A stretch of 20,651 nucleotides of DNA from Corynebacterium accolens (GCF_030515985.1 NZ_CP100376.1:1368761-1389411), one strand, 5' to 3'. Counted from the stretch's first letter, positions 7,132 to 17,293 are shown. Notes: a model not told the origin generated them from the sequence alone. Made by a program: numbers and translations.

Positions 7132-7605
7132 ATGGCAGACAAGCGCACGTGGCTCGACGGGCCCAATATTCCGGGCGAATATGACGATGCAGGAACCCCC
7201 AGCCGGTGGCCCGGTGAAAACTTGGGCTTGCCGGAATCCGGACCTGGGTCCATGGCGTCGGTAGGCCGCCGCGCAGGCGCCGTAGCCATTGACTGGATCA
7301 TTTGCATGCTGCTGGCCAACGTCATCCACATGGTCACCACGCAGCTCGGCGGCGTGTCCTTTTTGGGCTATGCGCTCTGGGCATTAATGGGCATCGTATG
7401 TGGCTGGTTATTCGCACGCACCCCGGGCATGCTCATCCTTGGCATGGGCGTGGCCCGCTTGGATGTGCCTGGCGCGCAGGTGGGTTTCTGGCGCGCGGCA
7501 GTGCGCACGCTGCTTACCGGCGTCATCTTCCCAGCCGCCATGGTGGACGCGGACGGGCGCGGCATGCACGACCGGGCGACGGGCACCGTCGTTATCAATT
7601 CTTAG
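7132..7605 (+). CDS. RDD family membrane protein
   Basis: Membrane protein of 157 residues. A hydrophilic N-terminal 45 residues (MADKRTWLDGPNIPGEY) are followed by the RDD domain: GRRAGAVAIDWII starts the first helix with the Arg and Asp that name the family. A second hydrophobic stretch (GYALWALMGIVCGWLF) leads to RTPGMLILGMGVARLD, and a third ends in DGRGMHDRATGTVVI. Family function is mostly unknown; some members affect ion transport. The gene is divergent from glnA and is the counterpart of mycobacterial Rv2219A, also next to glnA1. The start is ATG 7132 rather than the in-frame start at 7123, because the hexamer at 7119-7124 overlaps the longer form. Confidence 0.88.
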   Translation: MADKRTWLDGPNIPGEYDDAGTPSRWPGENLGLPESGPGSMASVGRRAGAVAIDWIICMLLANVIHMVTTQLGGVSFLGYALWALMGIVCGWLFARTPGMLILGMGVARLDVPGAQVGFWRAAVRTLLTGVIFPAAMVDADGRGMHDRATGTVVINS

Positions 7606-7653
7606 CGGCGCGCGGGGATAAGTCCCGCGCACCGTAAAACTACGAAAACCACG

Positions 7654-7697
7654 ACAGTCCCTGCAACCTTTCCCAATCGGGCGGTTGCAGGGACTGT
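7654..7697 (+). terminator. Long-stem terminator between convergent genes
   Basis: ACAGTCCCTGCAACC (7654-7668) pairs perfectly with GGTTGCAGGGACTGT (7683-7697). The 14-nt loop can form an inner CCC/GGG pairing. TTTGTGTTG follows on the plus strand, terminating the RDD gene. It also lies past the stop of the convergent DUF4191 gene, so it may work in both directions. Confidence 0.85.
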
Positions 7698-7758
7698 TTG
7701 TGTTGTAGAGCAAGGCGAGAGCCGAAAGCCTAGCCAAGGCGAGTGGCTAACGGTGCGT

Positions 7759-8544
7759 TTAGCCCTTGCCCTTGCGCTGTTGCGCGCGGCGCATGCGGCG
7801 GTTCATGCCGGACATGTTCTGCGCCTGCTGCGGCATTGGGCCCTTGGGCATGCCCGGCATCGTCCCAGGCATGGAGTCCATGGCCTCAATGCGGCGGATA
7901 TTGTCGTAGGTGGCGTTCTTATTGTAGTTGCGAGGCAGCTTCATGAGGTGGTTGCGCAGCTTGGATACCGGCACCTCGTCTTCGCCGGTGCCGACGTAGA
8001 CCTCATAGACCGGCACGCCGCCGGCAATCTTGTCCACGCGCTTTTTTAGCTGGTTAAGGGTGGGGCGAAGGCGGTTCTTATTGCCCTCGCACACGAAGAT
8101 GACGCCCGCATTGCCGATGACCCGGTGGATTAGGTCCTGCTGGCGGGTGGCGGCGATGCCGGATTTTACGGACCATACAATGCCGACGGTATTGCGCAGC
8201 TGCTGCTCCAAGGCCCAACCGGCGGCGCCGGGTTGGTCTTCGACGCGCTTGTACATATCGCGTTCCAAGCGGCGGGTAAACAGGAACATCGCCAAAAGCG
8301 CGCCCAGGCCCAAGCCGATAATCAGCATGAACCACTGGCCATTAAAGAGCATGCCAATGAGGAAGAACAGAAGGCCGACGCCGAGGAAGGCGGCCAGCAT
8401 GATAGGGATGAGGGCCTTATCCTGCTTGCGCTGCAAATTGAATGCCTGCCACAACTGTGACCAGGTTTGCTTACGCTTTTGGCGCTTAGCCGCGCGTTCT
8501 TGCTTCTTGGCAGCTTTCAGGGCTGCTTTGTCATCTTTCGCCAT
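7759..8544 (-). CDS. DUF4191 family membrane protein
   Basis: Conserved actinobacterial protein of unknown function, 261 residues. The order is: a strongly basic N-terminal helix (KAAKKQERAAKRQKRKQ), two adjacent membrane helices (about 44-67 and 71-90), a soluble domain beginning RRLERDMYKRVEDQPGAAGWAL, and a Met/Pro/Gly-rich basic tail (SMPGTMPGMPKGPMPQ, then RRMRRAQQRKGKG). The soluble region contains GIVWSVKSGIAATRQQDLIHRV-type sequence, which I recognise from mycobacterial Rv2219 next to lipA and glnA1. The start ATG 8544 follows TAAAGT by 7 nt. It lies downstream of lipA (82 bp, with a weak hairpin between them), and the synteny with lipA is long-standing. The basic tail could contact nucleic acid or lipid head groups, but that is speculation. 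Confidence 0.85.
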   Translation of the reverse strand: MAKDDKAALKAAKKQERAAKRQKRKQTWSQLWQAFNLQRKQDKALIPIMLAAFLGVGLLFFLIGMLFNGQWFMLIIGLGLGALLAMFLFTRRLERDMYKRVEDQPGAAGWALEQQLRNTVGIVWSVKSGIAATRQQDLIHRVIGNAGVIFVCEGNKNRLRPTLNQLKKRVDKIAGGVPVYEVYVGTGEDEVPVSKLRNHLMKLPRNYNKNATYDNIRRIEAMDSMPGTMPGMPKGPMPQQAQNMSGMNRRMRRAQQRKGKG

Positions 8545-8551
8545 GGTTCCT

Positions 8552-8557
8552 ACTTTA
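8552..8557 (-). promoter_or_regulatory. Candidate -10 of DUF4191 gene (leaderless)
   Basis: TAAAGT on the minus strand ends 7 nt before the ATG at 8544. The AGGAACC between them is too close to the start to be a normal Shine-Dalgarno. Confidence 0.45.
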
Positions 8558-8582
8558 AAGGTCAGGTGGCATAAATGTTAAA

Positions 8583-8607
8583 CGGCCCCCGCAGATGGCG
8601 AGGGCCG
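8583..8607 (-). terminator. Weak terminator or attenuator after lipA
   Basis: CGGCCC...GGGCCG outer arms with inner CGC/GCG pairs around a 5-nt loop, followed on the minus strand by TTTAA only. It lies 19 nt past the lipA stop. The short U-tract suggests partial termination, allowing read-through into the DUF4191 gene. Confidence 0.6.
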
Positions 8608-8626
8608 AGTAAGAATATTCCGCGGT

Positions 8627-9718
8627 TTAGCGCACGGTTGCCGCGACCGAATTAGCATTGGCCGGAGTCTTGGCCATGCGGGTGGTCACCGGGGTTTCTT
8701 TCGAGGGACCGTACTTATCCAGCAAGGTGGATGCCTCCTGGGCGGTAGCGCCCTGGGACGTTTCCTTCAGGTGCTGGAGGTTTTCCGGCAATTCCAAGCC
8801 GCGCTTTTCCATGGCCTGCACGTACAGGCGGCCGGCGCGGTAGGAGGAGCGAACCAACGGGCCGGACATGACGCCGCCGAAGCCCAGCTCCTTGGCCAGC
8901 TTGGAGTGGGCCACGAATTCCTCCGGGCGCACCCAGCGCTCGATGGGGTGGAAGCGCGGGCCGGGGCGCAGGTACTGGGTGATGGTGATGATGTCACAGC
9001 CAGCCTCGCGCAGGTCGCGCAATGCTTCCTCAACCTCGTCCTCGGTCTCGCCCATGCCCAAAATCAGGTTGGACTTGGTAATAAGGCCGTAGTCGTGGGC
9101 CTGGCGGATGACATCGAGGGAGCGCTCGTAGCGGAAGGCCGGGCGGATGCGCTTGAAAATGCGCGGCACGGTCTCCAGGTTGTGGGCGAAGACCTCCGGT
9201 TGTGCCTCAAAGACCTCTTCGAGCAGGTCCGGCTTGCCAGAGAAATCCGGGGTGAGGTTCTCCACGCCGGTGTGTGGGTTGAGCTCGTGGATCTTGCGCA
9301 CGATCTCCGCATACAGCCACGCGCCCTCATCCGGGAGGTCATCGCGGGTTACACCGGTAATGGTGGTGTAGTTGAGGTCCATTTCCTGGATGTTTTCGGC
9401 CACGCGGCGCGGCTCGTCGCGGTCGAGCGGCTCCGGCTTGCCGGTAGCAATATCGCAGAAGTCGCAACGACGGGTGCACTTATCGCCGCCGATGAGGAAG
9501 GTTGCCTCGCGGGATTCCCAGCATTCGTGGATATTCGGACAACCGGCTTCTTGGCAGACAGTGTGCAGGGAGGCGCCGGCCACGCGGGACTTCATGTCCT
9601 CATAGCCCGGTCCGGTGCGTACCTGGTTGCGGATCCACCGCGGCTTTTGTTCGATGGGCGACTCCGCATTTTTCTTCTCAATGCGGAGCATCTTGCGTCC
9701 TTCAGGCTTTACAGTCAC
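8627..9718 (-). CDS. lipA: Lipoyl synthase
   Basis: Radical-SAM enzyme that inserts two sulfurs into protein-bound octanoyl groups to form lipoyl. Both cluster sites are intact: the auxiliary [4Fe-4S] motif CX4CX5C (Cys55, Cys60, Cys66) and the SAM-cluster motif CX3CX2C (Cys81, Cys85, Cys88). The C-terminal [10 protein letters not shown] carries the serine that ligates the auxiliary cluster. The length of 363 is a little above the usual 320-350, owing to an Ala/Asn/Thr-rich tail after the conserved STLLDKYG. The start is GTG 9718 ([10 protein letters not shown], matching relatives), 8 nt after TAAAGT. It is downstream of lipB by 109 bp. Acceptors GcvH and the E2 are encoded nearby. Conserved with lipB across Corynebacteriales. 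Confidence 0.97.
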   Translation of the reverse strand: MTVKPEGRKMLRIEKKNAESPIEQKPRWIRNQVRTGPGYEDMKSRVAGASLHTVCQEAGCPNIHECWESREATFLIGGDKCTRRCDFCDIATGKPEPLDRDEPRRVAENIQEMDLNYTTITGVTRDDLPDEGAWLYAEIVRKIHELNPHTGVENLTPDFSGKPDLLEEVFEAQPEVFAHNLETVPRIFKRIRPAFRYERSLDVIRQAHDYGLITKSNLILGMGETEDEVEEALRDLREAGCDIITITQYLRPGPRFHPIERWVRPEEFVAHSKLAKELGFGGVMSGPLVRSSYRAGRLYVQAMEKRGLELPENLQHLKETSQGATAQEASTLLDKYGPSKETPVTTRMAKTPANANSVAATVR

Positions 9719-9726
9719 AAATACTC

Positions 9727-9732
9727 ACTTTA
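9727..9732 (-). promoter_or_regulatory. Candidate -10 of lipA (leaderless)
   Basis: TAAAGT on the minus strand ends 8 nt before the GTG at 9718. There is no purine-rich Shine-Dalgarno before the start. It suggests that lipA has its own promoter in the 109-bp lipB-lipA gap. Confidence 0.4.
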
Positions 9733-9827
9733 TCGATCAAAGATGGTGATGGCTAATAGCTCTTCTAGCTTCAAGGCGCGCGGGCACACAACTATTCCAC
9801 GCTAGCCCCAAACTAGGGCCACGGGGC

Positions 9828-10631
9828 TTAAGCCTGCGCTTGCCGACGCCGCTCCCGCGCCTTCTCATTCGCAATCTTTGTGGGATCGGGTGCGGAACCG
9901 AAACTGTGATCGGCGACGATGAGGCGGCCGGAGAGGGCATCATCAAGCGCCCGTAATAGCGGCTGTGAGGCTTCTTCCATCGTGACCTCGCGGCCGAGTT
10001 CCAGCGAAAGCGTGGTGATATCAGCATCATCGATGCCACAGGCCACGATGTGGTCGTAGTACTCCAGCGTATTGCTGCAGTTAAGCGCTAGGCCGTGCAT
10101 GGTCACCCCGCGGGTGATGCGGATCCCCAGCGCGGCAATCTTGCGATCGCGCTGCGAGGCGGAAGGATCTTTGGCCTGGGTGGTAGAGGGAACCCATACC
10201 CCAGAGCGACCATCGATGCGGCCTGCGGTAGTCACGCCCAGCTCGCGCACCGCCTGGATGGTGGCCTCCTCGAGGCGGCGGACATAATCGACGACATCGA
10301 CAGGCTCCGCCAGCTTGATGATGGGGTAGAGCACCAACTGCCCTTCCCCGTGCCAGGTGATGCGCCCGCCGCGGTCCACGGTGATAACCGGCAGATCGTT
10401 ATCCGGCATATCCTCCGGCTGCGTGCGCTTGCCCGCAGTATAGATATTGGGGTGTTCGACCACTAAGACCACATCGTCCTGCGTGCCCTGCGCGCGCGCC
10501 GCCGCCACCTCCGCCTGATAATCCCACGCCTCTTGGTAATCCATGCGGCCCAAGTGGCGTATTTCAAGGGGATTGTCCGAGGCGCGAATGGAGCGTTCAG
10601 CGGGAAAGAAAGGATCGCGTGGTGCAGTCAT
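9828..10631 (-). CDS. lipB: Octanoyl-(acyl carrier protein):protein octanoyltransferase
   Basis: Transfers octanoyl from ACP to the lipoyl-domain lysine, the first step of lipoate assembly. The 267-residue product has the family block [19 protein letters not shown] (86-104) and KIAALGIR with the catalytic Lys164. The catalytic Cys198 lies in IVACGI, 34 residues later, the same spacing as Lys142/Cys176 of M. tuberculosis LipB. A basic, disordered-looking tail ([12 protein letters not shown]) ends it. The start ATG 10631 gives [16 protein letters not shown]. No clear Shine-Dalgarno precedes it. A GACACT hexamer 7 nt upstream would be a weak leaderless -10. The gcvH terminator lies upstream, so lipB is probably mostly transcribed on its own or with lipA. 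Confidence 0.96.
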   Translation of the reverse strand: MTAPRDPFFPAERSIRASDNPLEIRHLGRMDYQEAWDYQAEVAAARAQGTQDDVVLVVEHPNIYTAGKRTQPEDMPDNDLPVITVDRGGRITWHGEGQLVLYPIIKLAEPVDVVDYVRRLEEATIQAVRELGVTTAGRIDGRSGVWVPSTTQAKDPSASQRDRKIAALGIRITRGVTMHGLALNCSNTLEYYDHIVACGIDDADITTLSLELGREVTMEEASQPLLRALDDALSGRLIVADHSFGSAPDPTKIANEKARERRRQAQA

Positions 10632-10658
10632 AATCTCTAGTGTCGTCTTCTTTGGTAG

Positions 10659-10687
10659 GGAAAAGCAAAGCGAGGAAAAGCAAAGCG
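10659..10687. repeat. 15-bp tandem repeat at gcvH terminator tail
   Basis: GGAAAAGCAAAGCG occurs at 10659-10672 and again at 10674-10687, separated by one base (period 15). The second copy overlaps the base of the gcvH terminator stem. On the minus strand the terminator tail CGCTTTGCTTTTCC is therefore present twice. It looks like a small slippage duplication. Confidence 0.85.
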
Positions 10688-10712
10688 GGAGAATGCCATG
10701 GCATCCTCCCGC
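10685..10712 (-). terminator. Terminator of gcvPTH operon
   Basis: GCGGGAG (10685-10691) pairs with CTCCCGC (10706-10712). The inside ATGCCATGGCAT is itself a perfect palindrome, so the stem continues past one A-C mismatch. The minus-strand tail is TTTGCTTTT, and the plus side also has ATTTTT. It lies 38 nt after the gcvH stop. Confidence 0.85.
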
Positions 10713-10749
10713 CTATTTTTCTGTTCGAGTGGGTCGAACGAACCGTCTT

Positions 10750-11142
10750 TTAGTCCAGGCCGTTCGCGGAGGCGTATTCGTCAGCCTCCATGAGCTCGCC
10801 TGCTTCATCCACCTCGACCTCGAAGAGCCAGCCTTCACCGAAGGGATCGTTGTTGATGACGGCGTAGTCATCGTGCACGGCATCGTTGACGGCCTTCACG
10901 GTGCCGGTGACCGGGGAGAACAGGTCAGATACGGACTTGGTGGATTCGACCTCGCCACAGGAATCGCCGGCGGTGATGGTATCGCCAACCTCAGGCAGCT
11001 CTGCGAAGACGACCTCACCCAGGCGGTCTGCGGCCACGGAGGTGATACCGATGCGAACGGTCTTGCCTTCTACGGCGTCCTTGGCGGCGTTTACCCATTC
11101 GTGGTCTTCGGAGTAGGAAAAGTCTTGGGGCAGGTTAGACAT
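10750..11142 (-). CDS. gcvH: Glycine cleavage system H protein
   Basis: Lipoyl carrier of the glycine cleavage system. It shuttles the aminomethyl group between GcvP, GcvT and the dihydrolipoamide dehydrogenase. The 130 residues match the family length. The lipoyl attachment site is Lys69 in GEVESTKSVSDLFSPVTG, with the usual DHEWV near the N-terminus (13-17) and VRIGITSVAADRLGEVVF (29-46). ATG 11142 has AAGGA 11 nt upstream. It is the third gene of a gcvP-gcvT-gcvH operon (45 bp after gcvT), followed by a terminator and then lipB, whose product octanoylates Lys69. Dihydrolipoamide dehydrogenase is not in the window and is expected elsewhere. Confidence 0.97.
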   Translation of the reverse strand: MSNLPQDFSYSEDHEWVNAAKDAVEGKTVRIGITSVAADRLGEVVFAELPEVGDTITAGDSCGEVESTKSVSDLFSPVTGTVKAVNDAVHDDYAVINNDPFGEGWLFEVEVDEAGELMEADEYASANGLD

Positions 11143-11187
11143 AGTATGTAGTCCTTTCGGGCTGAATATTTAGGGTGTGCGGATGGT

Positions 11188-12300
11188 TTACTTATCGCGC
11201 TTGTAGAACGGCAACGCGGTTACCTCAAAAGGATAACGCTTGCCGCGGATTTCTACCTCGACTGCGGTGCCCGGTTCGAGATCCGCGCTGGTATCGAGCA
11301 GCGCGATCGCCACCGGGTGGCCGAGCGTGGGGGAGGGCTGGCCAGAGGTGACGGTGCCGACCTTGGTGTCATTGAGGAAAACCTCGGCGCCGGCGCGCGC
11401 GGCGCGGCGCTGATCCGAGGTGAGCCCGGAGATAACGACCTGTGGGCCCTCCTCGGCGCGCTTGCGGATGACCTCTGCGCCGACGAAGTCCGCTTCCTTC
11501 TTAGCAAAGGCGCGCGACATGCCCGCCTCTACCGGGGTGATATCGCGGGAGAGCTCGTTGCCGTAGAGCGGCATGCCAGCCTCCAATCGCAGCGAATCGC
11601 GCGCGGCTAGGCCGCACGGCTTGATGTCATATTCCGCGCCCGCCTTGAGCAATTCTTCCCACAGCTGCGGGGCATCGGAGTTATAGACGATGAGCTCGAA
11701 GCCGTCCTCACCGGTATAACCGGTGCGCGCGATGATGGCGAAGGTGCGCGCCACCTTGCCCATCGTGGCGGCGTAGTAGCCCAGCTCGTAGACGGTGTCT
11801 TGCTTATTGTCCTCTACCAGCGGGACGAGGATTTCCGCGGCCTTGGGGCCCTGCACGGCGATCATGGCGACGTCGCGGGACTCGTTTTTGAGCTCAACGT
11901 CAAAACCCTCGGCACGCTTATTGAGCTCGTCCCAGACGGTATCGGCATTGCCAGCATTGGGCACAACGAGGAACTTTTTCTCCTCGAAGCGATAGGAAAT
12001 CAGGTCATCGATGATACCGCCGTCTTCAGCGGTGATCATGGAGTACTTGGCCTTGCCCACCTTCAGCGAATCTAGATTAGAGATGAAGGAGTAGGACAAG
12101 AACTTGCCGGCATCGGGTCCATTGACCCAGATTTCTCCCATATGGGAGAGATCAAACAGGCCGGCGCTGGTGCGAACGGCGCGGTGTTCTTCCAGTTCGC
12201 TGTTGTACTTCAGCGGCATATTCCACGGCCCAAAGGCCGTGAAGGTAGCGCCGAGTTCCTCGTGCTTGGCATTGAGCGGGGAGGTTAGAAGTTCGGTCAT
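11188..12300 (-). CDS. gcvT: Glycine cleavage system T protein (aminomethyltransferase)
   Basis: Takes the aminomethyl group from lipoyl-GcvH, releasing ammonia and forming 5,10-methylene-tetrahydrofolate. The 370 residues are typical. Conserved blocks are AGLFDLSHMGEI (46-57), GGIIDDLISYRF with the catalytic Asp (98-99), ARTGYTGEDGFE, and GLAARDSLRLEAGMPLYG. The start is set at ATG 12300 (MTELLTSPL), not the longer in-frame form that runs into gcvP. GAGGAG lies 6 nt upstream inside the gcvP end, and the gcvP stop is only 2 nt before the ATG, so translation is coupled. No missing key residues. Confidence 0.97.
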   Translation of the reverse strand: MTELLTSPLNAKHEELGATFTAFGPWNMPLKYNSELEEHRAVRTSAGLFDLSHMGEIWVNGPDAGKFLSYSFISNLDSLKVGKAKYSMITAEDGGIIDDLISYRFEEKKFLVVPNAGNADTVWDELNKRAEGFDVELKNESRDVAMIAVQGPKAAEILVPLVEDNKQDTVYELGYYAATMGKVARTFAIIARTGYTGEDGFELIVYNSDAPQLWEELLKAGAEYDIKPCGLAARDSLRLEAGMPLYGNELSRDITPVEAGMSRAFAKKEADFVGAEVIRKRAEEGPQVVISGLTSDQRRAARAGAEVFLNDTKVGTVTSGQPSPTLGHPVAIALLDTSADLEPGTAVEVEIRGKRYPFEVTALPFYKRDK

Positions 12301-12302
12301 TG

Positions 12303-15146
<2,844 letters not shown>

Positions 15147-15387
15147 CTGTGAGGTCTCCTTCATCGGGTGCAATGGTCTTAACCGCCCCTAAGTATATGT
15201 TTAATAACCGGTAAAAACAGCGCCCTTGACAAACTTTTATGCAGTAACTCACCGATGAAAATGTGTTGTAGCCTGCTTACCTCCCACTTAGTGAAATATG
15301 TCCTGTAGTGCCGGGATAAAACTCCTCTGATATTTGTGCCGGAAGTTCTCCCGCTACACCCCCGCGGAGTACCCCAGGCACGACAAA
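15147..15387 (-). other. gcvP leader/intergenic region
   Basis: About 240 bp between the E2 terminator and gcvP with no convincing gene. I looked for the conserved cores of a glycine riboswitch (GCCGAAGG, CAGGcAAAAGGAC) and do not see them. It holds a candidate -10 for gcvP, a CACTAAGTG palindrome (near 15289-15297) and two GTGCCGG copies (15308-15314 and 15336-15342 on the plus strand). The role of these is unknown. Confidence 0.55.
15192..15197 (-). promoter_or_regulatory. Candidate gcvP -10 element
   Basis: TATACT on the minus strand matches TATAAT at 5 of 6 positions. A start about 7 nt downstream would give a leader of roughly 40 nt, including the AAGGAG of gcvP. The -35 position is poor (CTGTTT at 17-bp spacing). 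Confidence 0.45.
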
Positions 15388-15423
15388 ACCTCCCGTCCCC
15401 TTCGCGTGGAAGGAGCGGGAGGT
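15388..15423 (-). terminator. Terminator of the E2 gene
   Basis: ACCTCCCG (15388-15395) pairs with CGGGAGGT (15416-15423). The inner CCCCTTC/GAAGGAG arms extend the hairpin. The minus strand continues TTTTG. It lies 20 nt past the E2 stop and separates it from gcvP. Confidence 0.85.
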
Positions 15424-15443
15424 ATGCCAGTTAGCTAACTGCT

Positions 15444-17168
15444 TTAGATATCGAGGTCAGCCTCGAAGTCTGCAGTCTCCAGGCGGTCCTTGATGGTGGT
15501 GATGAAGCGACCAGCGTCTGCACCATCGATGACCTGGTGGTCGTAGGTGAATGGCAGGAAGCACATCTGGCGGATGGCGATGGCATCCTGGCCGTTCTCG
15601 TTGACCACGACGGCGCGCTTCTGGATAGCCGCGGTACCCAGGATTCCGGCCTGTGGCGGAACCAGGATCGGGGTATCGAGCAGGGCGCCCTCGGAACCGA
15701 TATTGGTCACGGTGAAGGTGGCACCGGTCAGGTCATTCGGCTTCAGCTTGTTATTGCGGGCCTTATCAGCCAGCTCCGCAATCTGCTGCGCGATTTCCGG
15801 CAAGGACAGGTTCTGTGCCTTGTGGATGACCGGGGTGAGCAGACCCTTCGGGGTGTCTACGGCGATGGCGACGTTGACATCCTCGTGGTAGGTCATCTCC
15901 TTGGTCTCTGGGTCATAGGAGGCGTTGACGTTCGGGTGGGAAACCAGAGCCTCAGTGGTGGCCTTCACAATGAACGGCAGGAAGGACAGGTTGGCGCCGT
16001 ACTTATCAATGAACGCCTGCTTGCTCTTCTTGCGCATATCCCAGATAGGAGTCATGTCGACTTCCTGCACGTGGGTAAGCTGTGCGGAAATCTGCAGCGC
16101 TTCCACCATCTTGGTAGCGGTGATTTCGCGGATGCGATTGACCTTCTTGGTGGTGCCGATAAGCTCCTGCTTTTCCGGATCTACGGACTTGGTGGACCAG
16201 CGTGCGCGTGGGGAGTCAGCAGCCTTCTTATCGTCGCCTTCCGATGCCTTCGCATCGCCCTCGCCAGCAGCGGCCAAGACGTCCTGCTTGCGGATGCGTC
16301 CGCCTACACCGGTGCCCTCAATGGAGTTGAGGTCCACGCCGTGCTTATCAGCCAGCTTGCGCACCAACGGGGTGACGTATGGAACGTTATCGCCGTTGTT
16401 GACCTTGGCGGAGGTGTTCAGGGAAGAATCCTGCTTCGGCTCTTCCTTCTTCTCGTCAGACTTGGACTCTTCCTTCTTGTCCTCGGACTTGGTTTCTTCC
16501 TTGTCTTCGGACTTGTCATCGTCGGAGTCGTCAGAGTCGTCGGAGGATGGTGCGGCGTTTTCGTCGCCGACGCGGGCGATGGCTTCGCCGACCTCGATGG
16601 TTTCGTCTTCTTCGGCGAGGATTTCTACCAGGGTGCCGGCAACGGGGGAAGGAATTTCGGTGTCGACCTTGTCGGTGGAGACTTCGAGTAGTGGTTCGTC
16701 TACCTCGACGGTGTCGCCGACGGACTTGAGCCACTGGGTGATGGTGCCTTCGGTGACGGATTCGCCGAGCTCTGGCATTTCGACATCGGTGGTCTCGCCG
16801 GAAGCCTTGGAGCTGGAGCCGGACTTCTTCTCGTCCTTGTCTTCCTTCTCCTCGGACTTGGATTCTTCCTTGTCCTCAGATTTGTCATCGTCGGAGTCGT
16901 CAGAGTCATCGGAAGAGGAATCAGCCTCGTCTTCATCACCGATGAGTGCGATGACCTCGCCGACCTCGATGGTGTCGTCTTCTTCGGCCTTGATTTCTAG
17001 GATGGTGCCTGCAACGGGGGAGGGGATTTCGGTGTCGACCTTGTCGGTGGAGACCTCGAGCAAAGGCTCGTCCACCTCGACGGTGTCGCCGACGGACTTA
17101 AGCCACTGGGTAATGGTGCCTTCGGTTACGGACTCGCCCAGCTCGGGCATCTCAACGGAGTTCGCCAT
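15444..17168 (-). CDS. sucB: Dihydrolipoamide acyltransferase E2 (sucB/aceF type)
   Basis: E2 core of a 2-oxoacid dehydrogenase complex, 574 residues. Domain order: lipoyl domain 1 (about 5-78, Lys43 in STDKVDTE), an acidic Ser/Asp/Glu/Lys linker, lipoyl domain 2 (129-202, Lys167), a second similar linker, the E1/E3-binding domain (about 263-300, TPLVRKLADKHGVDL) and the catalytic domain (about 340-574) with DHQVIDGADAGRF (His544, Asp548). Databases usually call this sucB. In C. glutamicum the counterpart (with three lipoyl domains) serves pyruvate dehydrogenase and is named aceF, because OdhA carries its own E2 domain, and the same probably holds here. The start is ATG 17168 (MANSVEMPELGES) with GAGGAG 11 nt upstream. 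A longer in-frame start adds unrelated residues. Confidence 0.95.
   Translation of the reverse strand: MANSVEMPELGESVTEGTITQWLKSVGDTVEVDEPLLEVSTDKVDTEIPSPVAGTILEIKAEEDDTIEVGEVIALIGDEDEADSSSDDSDDSDDDKSEDKEESKSEEKEDKDEKKSGSSSKASGETTDVEMPELGESVTEGTITQWLKSVGDTVEVDEPLLEVSTDKVDTEIPSPVAGTLVEILAEEDETIEVGEAIARVGDENAAPSSDDSDDSDDDKSEDKEETKSEDKKEESKSDEKKEEPKQDSSLNTSAKVNNGDNVPYVTPLVRKLADKHGVDLNSIEGTGVGGRIRKQDVLAAAGEGDAKASEGDDKKAADSPRARWSTKSVDPEKQELIGTTKKVNRIREITATKMVEALQISAQLTHVQEVDMTPIWDMRKKSKQAFIDKYGANLSFLPFIVKATTEALVSHPNVNASYDPETKEMTYHEDVNVAIAVDTPKGLLTPVIHKAQNLSLPEIAQQIAELADKARNNKLKPNDLTGATFTVTNIGSEGALLDTPILVPPQAGILGTAAIQKRAVVVNENGQDAIAIRQMCFLPFTYDHQVIDGADAGRFITTIKDRLETADFEADLDI
16476..17153 (-). repeat. 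Tandem lipoyl-domain plus linker repeat in E2
   Basis: Residues 6 to about 108 (17153-16845) and 130 to about 231 (16781-16476) repeat with a period of 123-124 codons. The first 50 residues of each copy (MPELGESV through PVAGT) are identical, and both linkers contain SSDDSDDSDDDKSEDKEE. This is an internal duplication inside the gene, not a mobile element. Confidence 0.9.
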
Positions 17169-17199
17169 GAGTTTTAAGACTCCTCGAAAAGTTGGAAGT

Positions 17200-17205
17200 A
17201 TTCTA
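17200..17205 (-). promoter_or_regulatory. Candidate -10 of E2 gene
   Basis: TAGAAT on the minus strand, 31 nt before the ATG at 17168. It would give a leader of about 25 nt that includes the GAGGAG. No clear -35. Confidence 0.4.
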
Positions 17206-17230
17206 TCGCTACCGCACAATCTTACAGCGT

Positions 17231-17243
17231 GATGACCGTCATC
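17231..17243. promoter_or_regulatory. 13-bp palindrome, candidate operator
   Basis: GATGAC-C-GTCATC is a perfect inverted repeat, and weaker symmetry continues outward (GC..GATGAC / GTCATC..GC). It lies in the 125-bp gap between the divergent E2 and 136-aa genes, just upstream of the E2 -35 zone. The regulator is unknown, and it does not fit the GlxR consensus. Confidence 0.4.
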
Positions 17244-17279
17244 GTGCAGTAGTGGGGTTAGTAATACCCTCCATGCGGG

Positions 17280-17285
17280 TAAACT
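17280..17285 (+). promoter_or_regulatory. Candidate -10 of the 136-aa gene (leaderless)
   Basis: TAAACT fits TAnnnT and ends 8 nt before the ATG at 17294. The AGTGGGTT between them holds no well-spaced Shine-Dalgarno. Confidence 0.45.
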
Positions 17286-17293
17286 AGTGGGTT

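Noticed and set aside
9800..9827. GCCCC...GGGGC hairpin after lipB as a terminator
   Set aside because: Short stem without a following T-run. I could not support termination between lipB and lipA.
15255..15308. 17-codon ORF (MKMCCSLLTSHL...) on the plus strand upstream of gcvP
   Set aside because: It points away from all neighbouring genes, has no RBS, and is within chance expectation. It is not a plausible leader peptide for gcvP, which is on the other strand.
15147..15387. Glycine riboswitch upstream of gcvP
   Set aside because: Sought because of the gene context, but the conserved aptamer cores are not visible on the minus strand.
15925..17232. Ser-rich 435-codon frame on the plus strand opposite the E2 gene
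   Set aside because: Mirror of the Asp/Glu/Ser linkers and lipoyl repeats on the other strand. The repeated SSESSESSE pattern is not a real protein.
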